64,000 nucleotides of DNA from Pseudochrobactrum sp. sp1633 (GCF_030376605.1 NZ_JARRAE010000001.1:372001-436000); one strand, 5' to 3'. Positions 38,255 to 47,171 are shown, numbered from the stretch's first letter. Program-made: numbers and translations. Notes: generated by a model not told the origin, from the letters alone.

Positions 38255-38949
38255 TGACGCAGAACATTATCAAAATCCTCGTCGTGGATGATGAGCCACC
38301 AATCCGCAAACTATTGCGCGTGGGGCTGGGAACAGAAGGGTTTTCCATCCTTGAAGCACCCTCCGCGACAATCGCTAAGGAAATTATGCGTGATGACCGG
38401 CCTGATCTGGTGCTGCTGGATTTAGGCCTGCCGGACATCTCCGGCCATGATTTGCTGGCGCAATGGCGCTCGGAGCTGATTGATCTGCCGGTGATTATTC
38501 TCTCAAACCGCACGGATGAGGGTGGGATCGTGAAAGCGCTGGAGCTTGGTGCGGATGATTATGTGACCAAGCCGTTCGGTATGAAGGAGCTTGCCGCACG
38601 AATCCGCGTGGCACTGCGCCACAAGCTGCAAGAGCAGGGCGAGAAGCCGGTCTTCCAGACGGGTGAGCTATCGGTTGATCTGGTGAAGCGCATTGTGCGA
38701 CTTAAAGGGCAGGAGATTAAGCTTTCGCCTAAGGAATATGATATTTTACGTATCATGGTGCAGCACGCAGGCAAGGTGCTGACCCATTCATACATACTCA
38801 ATCAGATTTGGGGCGGTATGAGCGATGTGCAATATTTACGCGTCTATGTGCGCCAGTTGCGTCAGAAGCTCGAAGAATCGCCGGATCAGCCGTTTTATAT
38901 TCTGACAGAAACAGGCGTTGGCTATCGCTTGCGCGAAGGGGATATTTGA
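38254..38949 (+). CDS. kdpE: Two-component response regulator KdpE
   Basis: 231 aa, OmpR/PhoB type. Receiver domain: DDE acids in LVVDDEPP, phospho-acceptor Asp in LVLLDLGLPD, Lys in YVTKPFG. C-terminal winged helix from about residue 130. It overlaps the kdpD stop by one base (ATGA arrangement). It should activate the kdp promoter near 30348-30598. Confidence 0.97.
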   Translation: MTQNIIKILVVDDEPPIRKLLRVGLGTEGFSILEAPSATIAKEIMRDDRPDLVLLDLGLPDISGHDLLAQWRSELIDLPVIILSNRTDEGGIVKALELGADDYVTKPFGMKELAARIRVALRHKLQEQGEKPVFQTGELSVDLVKRIVRLKGQEIKLSPKEYDILRIMVQHAGKVLTHSYILNQIWGGMSDVQYLRVYVRQLRQKLEESPDQPFYILTETGVGYRLREGDI

Positions 38950-38955
38950 CTGAGA

Positions 38956-38990
38956 GTTTCGTCAGGGGTTTCTATAATCTCTGACGAAAC
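38956..38990 (+). terminator. Hairpin after kdpE
   Basis: Perfect 10-bp stem GTTTCGTCAG/CTGACGAAAC with 15-nt loop, 6 bp after the stop. No T tract, so it may be a processing or weak termination element. Confidence 0.5.
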
Positions 38991-39085
38991 GTAATCATAT
39001 GCGTGTCAAAGTGTTCTGCATCAGCAGTGCGTTACGATAATTTGTTTTGGTGAAGTGTGCAGACTTATGAACTCTTAAAGAAGAG

Positions 39086-39160
39086 TGGCTCCCCGGGCCG
39101 GATTCGAACCAGCGACCAACCGGTTAACAGCCGGTTGCTCTACCGCTGAGCTACCGAGGA
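39086..39160 (-). tRNA. tRNA-Asn (anticodon GTT), copy 1
   Basis: Minus-strand cloverleaf: acceptor TCCTCGG/CCGGGGA, D arm TAGCTCAGCGGTAGAGC, anticodon loop CTGTTAA, T arm TGGTTCGAATCC, discriminator G and encoded CCA. Confidence 0.97.
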
Positions 39161-39431
39161 ACAGTTGCTCTGCATTTGCATGACAGCCGTATAGCAACGC
39201 AAAATGATCTTGCCAAGCCCTAATTTTGATATTCTACAGGTAAAAAGCAGATTTATGACGGAAGCGGATATTTCCTGTGCGGACAGAGCAGCAGCCGCGC
39301 AACGAAAACAATAATAATCAGTGATTTCAGATAATTAAGAGATGCGAATGAAAAGCATGCAAGTATCCCGCTAGAGATATTTCTTTTGCATTTTAGTTTT
39401 GAAAAATTGCACGCTCTTTATGAGAAAAGAG

Positions 39432-39506
39432 TGGCTCCCCGGGCCGGATTCGAACCAGCGACCAACCGGTTAACAGCCGGTTGCTCTACCGCTGAGCTAC
39501 CGAGGA
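39432..39506 (-). tRNA. tRNA-Asn (anticodon GTT), copy 2
   Basis: Sequence identical over all 75 positions to the copy at 39086-39160, as far as I can read. Flanks are partly alike (AGAGTGGC at the 3' side), which suggests a local duplication. Confidence 0.97.
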
Positions 39507-39871
39507 ACAGGTGCTCTTGCTTTCAGCGATTTGGCGTATAGCAAAAGCTTTTCGGTTTTGCCAAGCCCTTTTTCGCTTTTTTATCAGGATTCTAGCGGAA
39601 TAGTTGGTGAGAGGCATATTTCAGGCATTAAAAGGCCTGATATGGGACTCATAGTTTTTTGAATTGGCAGATTTCAACGTCTTAAAATTGCAGATTTGAT
39701 TGCTGCACGCATAAAAATAAACGGAATCAAACATATCGGGTGGAATCTCAGGATTGATTCCGGGTTAAAATAAAAATGTCGCTTTGCGGGCTGCGGTGTT
39801 TTTTTGAAAGAAACGCCACTTATATAATAGCGCTATAAACATACGATATAACTGAAAACAGGACTGACAGA
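39507..39871. other. Intergenic region without a recognisable gene
   Basis: Low-GC spacer; only shadow frames of the following gene on the other strand. No RNA gene seen. Confidence 0.5.
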
Positions 39872-40210
39872 TTGTACAATCCAGATGCCGATCCAAAAGT
39901 GGCAGCAGAACAACCGGATATTGAGAAGGGAGTCGATGGGAAACATCGGATAAAGCTGTTTGGCAAAACCTTACCGCTTCCGCAGTCGGTCTGGTTGCGA
40001 CGAATTCTGGGTGGCGGTTTGATCGTTGGTGGCGTGTTCAGTTTTCTACCAGTGCTGGGTGTCTGGATGCTGCCGCTCGGGCTGATTATTCTTTCGCGCG
40101 ATTCCAAACGTATAAGGCGGATCAGACGGAAATCTGAAGTCGGCTTGATGCGCCGTTGGCGGGAATACCGTGCGCGGAAAAAAGCTGAGAAAGCGGAACT
40201 GCCGGAATAA
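39872..40210 (+). CDS. Small membrane protein, 112 aa, unknown function
   Basis: Start is TTG (no upstream ATG in frame), with AGGAC 8 bases before it. Residues 1-40 are polar and contain RIKLFGKTLPLPQS; two hydrophobic segments follow (about 45-60 and 63-73, rich in Gly, Val, Leu) around FLPVLGVWMLPLGLIILS, then a very basic tail RIRRIRRKSEVGLMRRWREY. I recall similar short proteins in Brucellaceae, function unknown. It precedes tRNA-Cys. Confidence 0.78.
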   Translation: MYNPDADPKVAAEQPDIEKGVDGKHRIKLFGKTLPLPQSVWLRRILGGGLIVGGVFSFLPVLGVWMLPLGLIILSRDSKRIRRIRRKSEVGLMRRWREYRARKKAEKAELPE

Positions 40211-40365
40211 CCGGTTTTGTTGGTGCGTGAGCCCGCATATAATGCGCAGAAATATCCGCTATCTGTATTATTTTGATAAGAAATTTAATTTTTCACAGAA
40301 AGCACGGTCGGGACACTTGACGAGTCATCTGGCTTAACCTATTCAGCACTCAACCACATACGGAT

Positions 40366-40439
40366 GGCCTCGTGGCGGAGTGGTTACGCAGAGGACTGCA
40401 AATCCTTGCACGGGGGTTCGATTCCCTCCGAGGCCTCCA
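40366..40439 (+). tRNA. tRNA-Cys (anticodon GCA), insertion site of the satellite
   Basis: Acceptor GGCCTCG/CGAGGCC, anticodon loop CTGCAAA, T stem GGGGG/CCCTC around TTCGATT, discriminator T, encoded CCA. The 3' half from the anticodon loop on has been supplied by the inserted element; a second 3' half lies at 51079-51122. Confidence 0.97.
40396..40410 (+). repeat. attL core of the satellite
   Basis: CTGCAAATCCTTGCA, the anticodon loop and 3' stem of tRNA-Cys, repeated exactly at 51079-51093. Tyrosine integrases often cross over at anticodon loops. Confidence 0.85.
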
Positions 40440-40501
40440 CCTTTAAAATCAAGCACTTAACTCAGTTTTTGATGTAGAAGATTTTTAGACTAAAGCGGCT
40501 C

Positions 40502-40522
40502 TGGTGACTCATTGGTGACTCA
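40502..40522. promoter_or_regulatory. Two TGGTGACTCA repeats (candidate integrase/Xis arm sites, left end)
   Basis: TGGTGACTCA occurs at 40502-40511 and 40513-40522, and inverted at 50952-50961 at the other end. Near both ends also AATACATTTT(T)GAATGT and GTAGTCCCG are shared. This symmetry is expected of integrase arm-type sites. The rest of 40440-40671 has no gene. Confidence 0.55.
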
Positions 40523-40671
40523 CTAAATACATTTTTGAATGTAGTCCCGCTCGAAACGCCCCTCTTTATTCCAGCCGTAGAAGACCCCTGAAGAGCGTTT
40601 GATTCGAGCTGGTGCATGGCGCTGAAAACAATGCCGCGCTTGCTGGTGGGGCAGGTTAAGGGAATGCGGCG

Positions 40672-41070
40672 CTATCTGATCTCAACCAGCTGAAACACAA
40701 TCCGGCTCATACCGTCGCGTCTTGCGCTGACGATCTCAAAGGAGCGAGGGTCACCGCTTATGCTGATCCGGTCGGCCTGTTTGGCTTCGTCGGCCAGTGG
40801 ATAGCTCACACGGTCAACGCTAAGTTCGAAAGTATGCCCTGTCGCAAGGGTGTGAAGGTCGTTGCCGCTGCGTTCGCGTTTTCCAATTTCAACAGCTTGA
40901 TAAACGTCATTTTCCTCAAAGACAGCTTTTCCCGTCCAGCTCACTCGATTTGGGTCTGCAACCGGTCGGCCATTAGGGCTACGCAGAGCCGGGCTGCAAG
41001 TGAACTCATTTGCAAACTGCCGGTCGATTGTTCGGCTCAGCGTCTGTTCTAGGCGGTCGAAAATGGACAT
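40672..41070 (-). CDS. Phage head-completion/head-tail-joining-like protein, 132 aa
   Basis: Begins MSIFDRLEQTLSRTIDRQF and continues with SPNGRPVADPNRVSWTGKAVFEEN and IGKRERSGND. This resembles the small structural protein that follows the capsid gene in many tailed phages and fills the head-tail interface; the assignment is from recalled family style, not a solid motif. Start: AGAGGAAC before the ATG at 41070; a longer frame to 41142 has no such site. It is last in the satellite's leftward capsid operon. Confidence 0.6.
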   Translation of the reverse strand: MSIFDRLEQTLSRTIDRQFANEFTCSPALRSPNGRPVADPNRVSWTGKAVFEENDVYQAVEIGKRERSGNDLHTLATGHTFELSVDRVSYPLADEAKQADRISISGDPRSFEIVSARRDGMSRIVFQLVEIR

Positions 41071-41090
41071 GGCAGTTCCTCTGTGAAAAT

Positions 41091-41123
41091 GCCCTTGCAC
41101 CGGGTTGTGCTCGGTACAAGGGC
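41091..41123 (-). other. Intercistronic hairpin before the head-completion gene
   Basis: GCCCTTG/CAAGGGC enclosing ACCG/CGGT. It lies 21 bp upstream of the start of the gene at 41070, on its mRNA; no T tract. Confidence 0.5.
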
Positions 41124-41220
41124 TGGATGCCACCACTGCCACGGAGCGGCAGCTGGCTTGTGGGGTGATTATTTTGAATACTCACGATCACCGGCGCGAG
41201 CCCCAATCGCTTGGGAAGCA

Positions 41221-41244
41221 CCCCACCGCCGCAAAGTGGTGGGG
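41221..41244 (-). other. Hairpin after the capsid gene
   Basis: CCCCACC/GGTGGGG stem with 10-nt loop, 13 bp past the capsid stop codon. It may protect the abundant capsid mRNA or trim read-through. Confidence 0.5.
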
Positions 41245-41256
41245 ATCTCATTGACC

Positions 41257-43146
41257 TTAGAGGCCAGCGTTTTTATAGGCACCTCTGAAGTCGATCACGC
41301 CGGCGCCGAAATCCAAATGAACACGGAAGTCAGTGCCCAAGGACTCAAACCCTTCGCGGTAAGCAATCTGCGGCCCCGGAGCACTGGAAAGATGCGCCCA
41401 TTCGATAACTGGCGCATTCGATGGTGCGGCAAACACATAGAAGGATTTGTCATCTATACGCGGCTCAACCAGAAGCTCGAGACGTCCACCGAATGGGTTG
41501 ACGTCGCTGGTTGTTGCAGCTGCCAGAGTTGCGAGGATCTTTTCCGCCTCAGTCTCCAGCTCTGGGCCGACAAGCAAGAATGACGGCGTTACACCAGCGA
41601 TAAGTTTGCCGCCAAAAGCCTTCTGCTTGCGCATGGACTTACGGGCTTCCGATAAGGCTGCAACATCCAATGCGCTACCGGCTGCAGCCAAGTTCTTATG
41701 GTCAGCGTGGAACAGCGCCTTCGAGTCCTCACCCACCTTTGGATTGGACAGCAGTAGACCGACGACGATCTGATTTTCGGTTTCAGCGGCTGAACGTCCG
41801 GCAGCACGAGACCAGTCAGCAAGGCCGGACAAGTCATCGTTGATTTGCGCATTGCGGCTCAGGCTGAAGATTCTGGCAAACGTGGACAAACCATAGCTTT
41901 CGGCTGCTTCACTGCGTGAAGTGGCTTTGATCTCACCAGATTCATTCAATGGCGCAAGTGTGTCGATATCACCGATTTTGATCTTCTGCGCCTTACGGAA
42001 ATCGCTCATGGTCGTGGAGCGGCAAAGGTGCTGCTTAATCGGGCTTTGCGCGGCCTCATATTGCGCCATTAGAATGCGCTCGCCAGCGCTCTGCAGAAGA
42101 AGCGGGAAATCGCTCGTGGTGTGCTGTCCGTATGAGCGCGTACTACCGCCGCCGAACACCGCGTCACGCGAAAGGTTCTGGGTGCTTATGCCGGCTGCTT
42201 CAAGCGAGGCACGGGCATGCTGCTCAAGTGTCCAGGACATGTACTGTCGAGCGCGTTCTGAAGGCTTATCGCCGCTCATACGGCAAGTCAGAGCCTCAAT
42301 GCGGGCTTCGGCTTCATCACTGCGCCCATCCATGCCTTGGGTTTTTACATGGGGAAATGTAGGTGATTTATTTTGGTGCTCCACCAGAATACTCAGAAGC
42401 TCTGAGCGGACATCGGCCTCGGTCATGCCACGTTTGATTTTGGCTTGCAGCTGGTCAGAATATTGTGTGTTGCCGGTGGTAGTGGCTAATTCAACGGCAA
42501 ACCCACGGACTTCACGTAGGTTCATGCTGCGATTTGAGGATTCATCGTTATTGCGCTGCTCATCATTTTCAGTTTCATGCTGGTCATTACGAATATAATT
42601 GCGTTTGGCTGGGTGTGTCATGTTGTTTTCCTTAAGGGATCTCGTTTTAGCAGTCGGATCTGCGGGTACGGGCACGACTGAGATTTCCATTGGTTGCCAG
42701 CGAGTTGCGGTAACGGTCGCAATGCTGCCCTGCTGAGGCTCGGTGCGTTCGGTTGTTAGAATTTTGTAGCCAACTGAGATTGGTAAGGCGTGACCGTCCT
42801 TCAGATCTTGGAGCAATTCTTCTGCTTTGGCGCGGCGGCTCAGCTTGACGGTCGCGGTCACTTGGCCAAGCTCAAACTTGATGGAGTTTGGCAATACCGT
42901 GCCTAAACGATCATCAAGGCTGTAAGCGCCGTGGCTGTCCAAAAGGCTCATGTTGTCGGCGCGGCTCAGATCGAGATTGTCACGGCCACACAGTAGGATC
43001 TCATCATAATGGCCCTCATCCCAAGAGTAGCGACGTACGGGCTGCTCACTGGCGAAAACCACTTGAACTGTGCGATCTTCGACATTCAGAGAACCGGTTA
43101 CAGCGGCAGCACGTGTGAGCATTTCAGGCTGCTGATGTCTGCTCAT
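41257..43146 (-). CDS. Prohead protease-major capsid protein fusion, 629 aa
   Basis: Residues about 1-175 are a HK97-type (U35) prohead protease: catalytic His in SLLDSHGAYS and Ser in ALPISVGYK, then WQPMEISVVPVPADP typical of its end. About 175-330 are a charged, helical linker rich in Asn, Glu and Arg, probably a scaffold (delta) domain. The remaining 300 residues are HK97-fold capsid-like, e.g. GKLIAGVTPSFLLVGPELETEAEKIL and LELLVEPRIDDKSFYVFAAPS. Protease, scaffold and shell protein are thus one chain that would cut itself. It overlaps the upstream HTH gene by 4 bp. Confidence 0.88.
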   Translation of the reverse strand: MSRHQQPEMLTRAAAVTGSLNVEDRTVQVVFASEQPVRRYSWDEGHYDEILLCGRDNLDLSRADNMSLLDSHGAYSLDDRLGTVLPNSIKFELGQVTATVKLSRRAKAEELLQDLKDGHALPISVGYKILTTERTEPQQGSIATVTATRWQPMEISVVPVPADPTAKTRSLKENNMTHPAKRNYIRNDQHETENDEQRNNDESSNRSMNLREVRGFAVELATTTGNTQYSDQLQAKIKRGMTEADVRSELLSILVEHQNKSPTFPHVKTQGMDGRSDEAEARIEALTCRMSGDKPSERARQYMSWTLEQHARASLEAAGISTQNLSRDAVFGGGSTRSYGQHTTSDFPLLLQSAGERILMAQYEAAQSPIKQHLCRSTTMSDFRKAQKIKIGDIDTLAPLNESGEIKATSRSEAAESYGLSTFARIFSLSRNAQINDDLSGLADWSRAAGRSAAETENQIVVGLLLSNPKVGEDSKALFHADHKNLAAAGSALDVAALSEARKSMRKQKAFGGKLIAGVTPSFLLVGPELETEAEKILATLAAATTSDVNPFGGRLELLVEPRIDDKSFYVFAAPSNAPVIEWAHLSSAPGPQIAYREGFESLGTDFRVHLDFGAGVIDFRGAYKNAGL

Positions 43147-43568
43147 GCCGCTTCCTTCCGAGCTAAGATTGCTTTCATCGCCGCAAGACGCTCAGAAGCA
43201 CGGGCAACAAATTCATGTAGCGCCAGAACAATGCTCATCGGGTGCACGTCGAGAACTGCCTCAAGATGTCGGCCTGTCAGTGTTGGGACTATGACGTCGC
43301 GTTTTGTGCCTTCGATGAAAACCAACCAAGCACGGCGTGAATTGTCACCAGCTGCATAACGGACTTCACTTGAAAAGCGCGAAACCAGCTCACAAGCTCG
43401 ATTAGTAACCAGCCCAGCATGCTGGAGCTCTGCGGCTGTAAGGATCATCACGCACGCTTGATCAGATAGCGCCTGATCTCCAATGTGCATGGCCTTGCGC
43501 AGTCTGTGCACTGACATTTCGGAAATGCCGAGTTCACGAGCAATGTCTGCTTGGCGTATTTGCCCCAT
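43143..43568 (-). CDS. HTH protein upstream of the capsid gene, 141 aa
   Basis: RQADIARELGISEMSVHRLRKA is an N-terminal helix-turn-helix (MerR/Xre-like). The rest is helical with no domain I recognise. It overlaps the capsid gene by 4 bp, so it is made with the capsid. It diverges from the tape-measure gene across a 109-bp promoter region with a palindrome, so it may regulate the structural genes of the satellite. Confidence 0.65.
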   Translation of the reverse strand: MGQIRQADIARELGISEMSVHRLRKAMHIGDQALSDQACVMILTAAELQHAGLVTNRACELVSRFSSEVRYAAGDNSRRAWLVFIEGTKRDVIVPTLTGRHLEAVLDVHPMSIVLALHEFVARASERLAAMKAILARKEAA

Positions 43569-43649
43569 CGTAGTTTTTCCTTATCGAATACACTGTGTTG
43601 ATAACATAAATCGGTGTAATCTGATAGTATAAATTAGAATGCAAATATA

Positions 43650-43664
43650 AATACGATACGTATT
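43650..43664. promoter_or_regulatory. Palindromic operator AATACG-ATA-CGTATT
   Basis: Perfect 6-bp arms around 3 bases, 13 bp before the tape-measure ATG and within the divergent promoter region. The same arms recur at about 49681-49696, so they probably bind one satellite regulator. Confidence 0.65.
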
Positions 43665-43677
43665 AGAGGTATTACTT

Positions 43678-46431
43678 ATGACCACAAGAACAGCGGCACT
43701 TAGACTTCAACTGATCGATGCCATTTCAGGGCCTGCAAAAGGGTCATCAAAGGCGCTTAGCGGCCTTGAGGGCTCAATCTCAAAGCTCGGCAAGGGTGGC
43801 ATGAAGGGCGCTAAAAACCTTGTTAACCAGCTGGAACACCTAAGACAAAAGTCCGCTGCTGTTGGACGGTTCTCAGCGTTGCGCCGTGGCACGGCTGCAG
43901 CCTTTGGTGAGTTTCGATCCGCTCGCGCTAATGTTAAGGCGCTCGAGGCAGCTCTCTCCTCTGCCACCAAGCCAACCGCCAAAATGGCGTCGGATTTGAA
44001 AACAGCCCGAGCTGCTCTGACAATGACGTCGGCCGCATTCAATCAACAGCGCACTGCTGCTCGCAATGCGGAGACCTCGCTGAGAACGTTCGGACTCAAT
44101 AGCCGAACCGCAATCAGCACATCTCAAGGCGAGATCCGTCGTCAAATGGCGCTGACTATTAGCAAAATGCGCCAAATGCGAACTGAAGCTGCAAAGCCGA
44201 TGCCAATTCGTAAACAAGCAATAGCGGCCAGCAATCGTTCTGGTGGCTACGGGTTTGCGGGAACCGCCGCTGGTGCATATGCGGCAGGAGCAGTCATAGC
44301 GAATCCCGTTCGCAAGGCCCTTTCTTACGATGAGCGACTGACGTACTTGGCTGGTACTATGGCTGATGACGGTAGCGCTGCGGACAAGCAACTCGCAAAA
44401 CAGGAAGCCTCTGACGCTATTCAGCGTGCTATTCAGATCGGTGGCGGTCGTCGTGATGATGCACTGGCTGGTCTGGATACGCTCGTCGCGTCCGGCGTTA
44501 TGGCTAAAGATGCCGCAATGCGTGTCTTGCCTACCGTCCAGAAAGCGGCTTTTGCGAGCGGTGCAAACACGGAAGACATTGCAAAATCAGTTGTCGCGAT
44601 GATCGTCAATGGCGTCGAGCAGGCAGACATTCCCTTCGCTTTGGACAAGATGCTCAGGGCGGGACAATCTGGCGGATTCGAGCTGAAAGATCTTTCGCGA
44701 TGGCTTCCAGCCCAAATGGCTTTGCTTCGCGGTAGCGGCATGACAGGTATCGACGCAGTCGAGTATCTTTCGGCTGCTAACCAGACGCAGCTGAAAACAG
44801 CTGGCAGTACCGATGAAGCCGCAAATAATCTGATCAATGTTCTTCAAAAGCTGAATAGCCGCGAACTGCAGAAAACAATGTCAGACCAAGTGAAGGCACG
44901 CCCGGGAGATCCGACGCTGACAGACGGCGGCTTTGACTGGCAAGGCTACATGATCCGACGGCGGCAGGAAGGTGTTGCTGCACCGGAGGCGTTGACTGAA
45001 ATTCTTAATCGCCAACTCGAAGATGATAAGAGATATCAGGCCCTTCTGGCAGATGCTCGCAATGCAAAAACTCAAAGCGAACGTATAAAAAATATCGACG
45101 GCGCCACCTCCATCGCAGAAGGCTCCGCGTTTGGCGCCCTGTTTGCAGACCGCCAGGCGTTGTTTGCTTCGATCGCGCTGCAAGTCTACAAGTCTGAGCA
45201 AAAGGCAATCGAGGCGAAGCTGGCTACCGCTCGTGGTGCGGTTGATGTCGAGTCCCAGTTCGTTCGTTCACAAACGTGGAGCAAGACGCAGGATTCGAGC
45301 AGCGCTCTCGACCTAGCAAATGAGAAAACTTTCGATGCCGTTTCAGGGCCGCTTGGATCACTCGCTGAGAAGATTGCCGAAACGAGTCGTGCATTTCCGG
45401 CGCTAACCACGGCAGTCTATGGAATTGCCACAACGTTGGGTGCCGTTGCCGGGGCCGGGATTGTGGGTGGCGTTGTCGGCGGCCGGTTAGCAGGTGGACG
45501 AGCTGGCCTCCTTGGCGCTGGCGGCGGTGCTACATCGCGGCTTGTTCGGACTACGAGGGTACTTGGCCCTGCGGCCGTGATAGCTGGCACCGGTCTGGAT
45601 GTTTATGACGCTGCCAATGATCCGAAACTCACGCAAGCCCAGAAGTCGGAACGGTACACGCGAGCCGGTACCGGTGCCGGTGGCGCTTTGGCCGGCGCAA
45701 AAGCCGGAGCTGCGCTTGGAGCATATGGCGGACCATGGGGTGCTGCAATTGGTGGTGCGGCTGGTGGCGTTGGTGGTTACTTCGTGGGCGATGCTGTCGG
45801 GGAATATCTGAGCGGGGCATTCACCTCAAAGGATCCAACGCGAGCAGCTGGTGACCAGCTCGCTCAGGAAACTATGAAATGGCACATCGCTGCACAGCAA
45901 GGGATGAGGGATTACGTCCACGCCCTCGCACAAGGTGGGGATGAGGCAGAGGCCAAGGCCGCGGTTATTGCCGCAGAAATAGAGCGGATTATGTCGTTCG
46001 AAGCTAATCCAACTGTTGCAACCGCAAGCCTAGAGCGAGCTCTTGGTCTGGCCCGACAGGTCGCGGCCGTCATCAGTGGCAATCCGGCAGTGGCAGCTCC
46101 TCCTTCCGGTGGCGGTGCGTCTATCAAGGTCGATGGTGCGAGAGCCAAAGGTGGTCCAGTCCGCAAGGGTGGCGTCTACCGTGTCAACGAGGAAGGCGAA
46201 GAGCTGTTTGTGCCAGGCACTGACGGCACCATCATTCCGCACGGCGCAAGCCTCAGCAGCGGTCGTCGCAGCGGTGGGCCAGTTTCAGTGGTCAATCACA
46301 ATAAATTTGAGATCAATGTGTATGGCGGTGGCGATGAAAAAGCGGCTCACCGATTGGCACAGATTATCGAGGGAAAACTTTCGCGGTCAGCACAGACGTT
46401 GTTCGGTGGTCTGAAGTTCGGAGATTTCTGA
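43678..46431 (+). CDS. Phage tail tape measure protein, 917 aa
   Basis: Helical N-terminus rich in Ala, Lys and Arg (about 1-180), TP901-type core with SYDERLTYLAGTMADDGSAADKQ and DDALAGLDTLVASGVM, hydrophobic Gly/Ala-rich segments (about 575-600 and 660-705), and a C-terminus with KGGPVRKGGVYRVNEEGEE and FVPGTDGTIIPH typical of tape measure proteins. Such proteins set tail length and help DNA injection. It is the only tail gene of the element and the only one on the + strand. Its GC and codon use do not look out of place beside its neighbours. Confidence 0.9.
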   Translation: MTTRTAALRLQLIDAISGPAKGSSKALSGLEGSISKLGKGGMKGAKNLVNQLEHLRQKSAAVGRFSALRRGTAAAFGEFRSARANVKALEAALSSATKPTAKMASDLKTARAALTMTSAAFNQQRTAARNAETSLRTFGLNSRTAISTSQGEIRRQMALTISKMRQMRTEAAKPMPIRKQAIAASNRSGGYGFAGTAAGAYAAGAVIANPVRKALSYDERLTYLAGTMADDGSAADKQLAKQEASDAIQRAIQIGGGRRDDALAGLDTLVASGVMAKDAAMRVLPTVQKAAFASGANTEDIAKSVVAMIVNGVEQADIPFALDKMLRAGQSGGFELKDLSRWLPAQMALLRGSGMTGIDAVEYLSAANQTQLKTAGSTDEAANNLINVLQKLNSRELQKTMSDQVKARPGDPTLTDGGFDWQGYMIRRRQEGVAAPEALTEILNRQLEDDKRYQALLADARNAKTQSERIKNIDGATSIAEGSAFGALFADRQALFASIALQVYKSEQKAIEAKLATARGAVDVESQFVRSQTWSKTQDSSSALDLANEKTFDAVSGPLGSLAEKIAETSRAFPALTTAVYGIATTLGAVAGAGIVGGVVGGRLAGGRAGLLGAGGGATSRLVRTTRVLGPAAVIAGTGLDVYDAANDPKLTQAQKSERYTRAGTGAGGALAGAKAGAALGAYGGPWGAAIGGAAGGVGGYFVGDAVGEYLSGAFTSKDPTRAAGDQLAQETMKWHIAAQQGMRDYVHALAQGGDEAEAKAAVIAAEIERIMSFEANPTVATASLERALGLARQVAAVISGNPAVAAPPSGGGASIKVDGARAKGGPVRKGGVYRVNEEGEELFVPGTDGTIIPHGASLSSGRRSGGPVSVVNHNKFEINVYGGGDEKAAHRLAQIIEGKLSRSAQTLFGGLKFGDF

Positions 46432-46433
46432 AT

Positions 46434-46473
46434 CGAAAATGGCGCCTCTGCATTTCACAGGGCGCCATTTTCG
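46434..46473. terminator. Bidirectional terminator between tape measure and terS
   Basis: 13-bp perfect stem CGAAAATGGCGCC/GGCGCCATTTTCG with 14-nt loop, located directly between the two convergent stop codons. Confidence 0.82.
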
Positions 46474-47082
46474 TTATGCCGCTGGGGCTTCGTTCGTGGC
46501 CTTTTTCGATCTCCGAGCCCGCGTTTGCTTCGTACCAAATCCAACAGGGCCCGCCGGTGGCGATGCATGTGAATTGAACAGGTGAACTCGTACATCGTCG
46601 GCGGTAGCACCACGCCGGATCATGTCGATGGCGACGTTCATCCAAGCGCAGAATGTCGCTTCAGCCCCATCCAGGGCGCGGTTTACAAGCGCTAGGTCCT
46701 TTTTCCCTTGGGGCCAAAGCGTATTGATAAGTGCTCGCTCAGTGCTCTGGATTGATTTCCGGCCAGCTAATTCGATGGCTGAAATTGCGTGATGGAATGC
46801 CTCAATTGAGATTGCGTCGCCTCGTTCAATCGCGAGTTTTTCCAAAAAGCGTGCATGTTCTGCTTGCTCACGATGCTCACGGCGTTGTCGTGCCGGCGAG
46901 TTGGTTTCAGCTTCACGATGAAGGTTATACGCCCTGAGGCTGTCAGCGAGCTTGTACTGGCCGCGCTTTGATCCGCGTACGAGACAACCGGCCTGAGCAA
47001 GCTGACGGACACGCGGCTCAGACAAGTCCAGCATTGCAGCAATTTGCGCTGAAGTTACTTGGATTTCATTGAAATCATTCAT
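46474..47082 (-). CDS. Small terminase subunit (Nu1-like TerS) of the satellite, 202 aa
   Basis: N-terminal winged helix VTSAQIAAMLDLSEPRVRQLAQAGCLVRG, followed by KRGQYKLADSLRAYNLH as in Nu1; a coiled-coil region; then a helical part with MNVAIDMIRRGATADDVR and a basic tail RARRSKKAT. TerS recognises the packaging site and recruits the large subunit. The layout matches the prophage TerS at 61353. In PICIs a private TerS redirects helper packaging. A GC-rich cos-like sequence lies 73 bp upstream. Confidence 0.78.
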   Translation of the reverse strand: MNDFNEIQVTSAQIAAMLDLSEPRVRQLAQAGCLVRGSKRGQYKLADSLRAYNLHREAETNSPARQRREHREQAEHARFLEKLAIERGDAISIEAFHHAISAIELAGRKSIQSTERALINTLWPQGKKDLALVNRALDGAEATFCAWMNVAIDMIRRGATADDVRVHLFNSHASPPAGPVGFGTKQTRARRSKKATNEAPAA

Positions 47083-47154
47083 TTTTTAGCTCCAATGATA
47101 ATGATAATAGATTTGTTTTGCGTGGCACGAGTGTCACATCACACGGTGCCGCCG

Positions 47155-47171
47155 ACCCGCGGTACCGCCCC
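47155..47171 (-). promoter_or_regulatory. Candidate cos (packaging) site of the satellite
   Basis: Minus strand GGGGCGGTACCGCGGGT. It resembles the lambda left end GGGCGGCGACCTCGCGGGT and shares ACCGCGGGT with 61235-61243 before the prophage terS, in the same orientation. The 129-bp gap around it is GC-rich and has no gene. Confidence 0.45.

Noticed and set aside
41006-41251. 81-codon frame between the capsid and head-completion genes
   Set aside because: It overlaps the N-terminus of the head-completion gene and two hairpins, and the sequence is not protein-like.
43873-44391. 172-codon frame antisense to the tape measure gene
   Set aside because: Shadow frame; Ser/Arg/Cys-rich composition and no start context.
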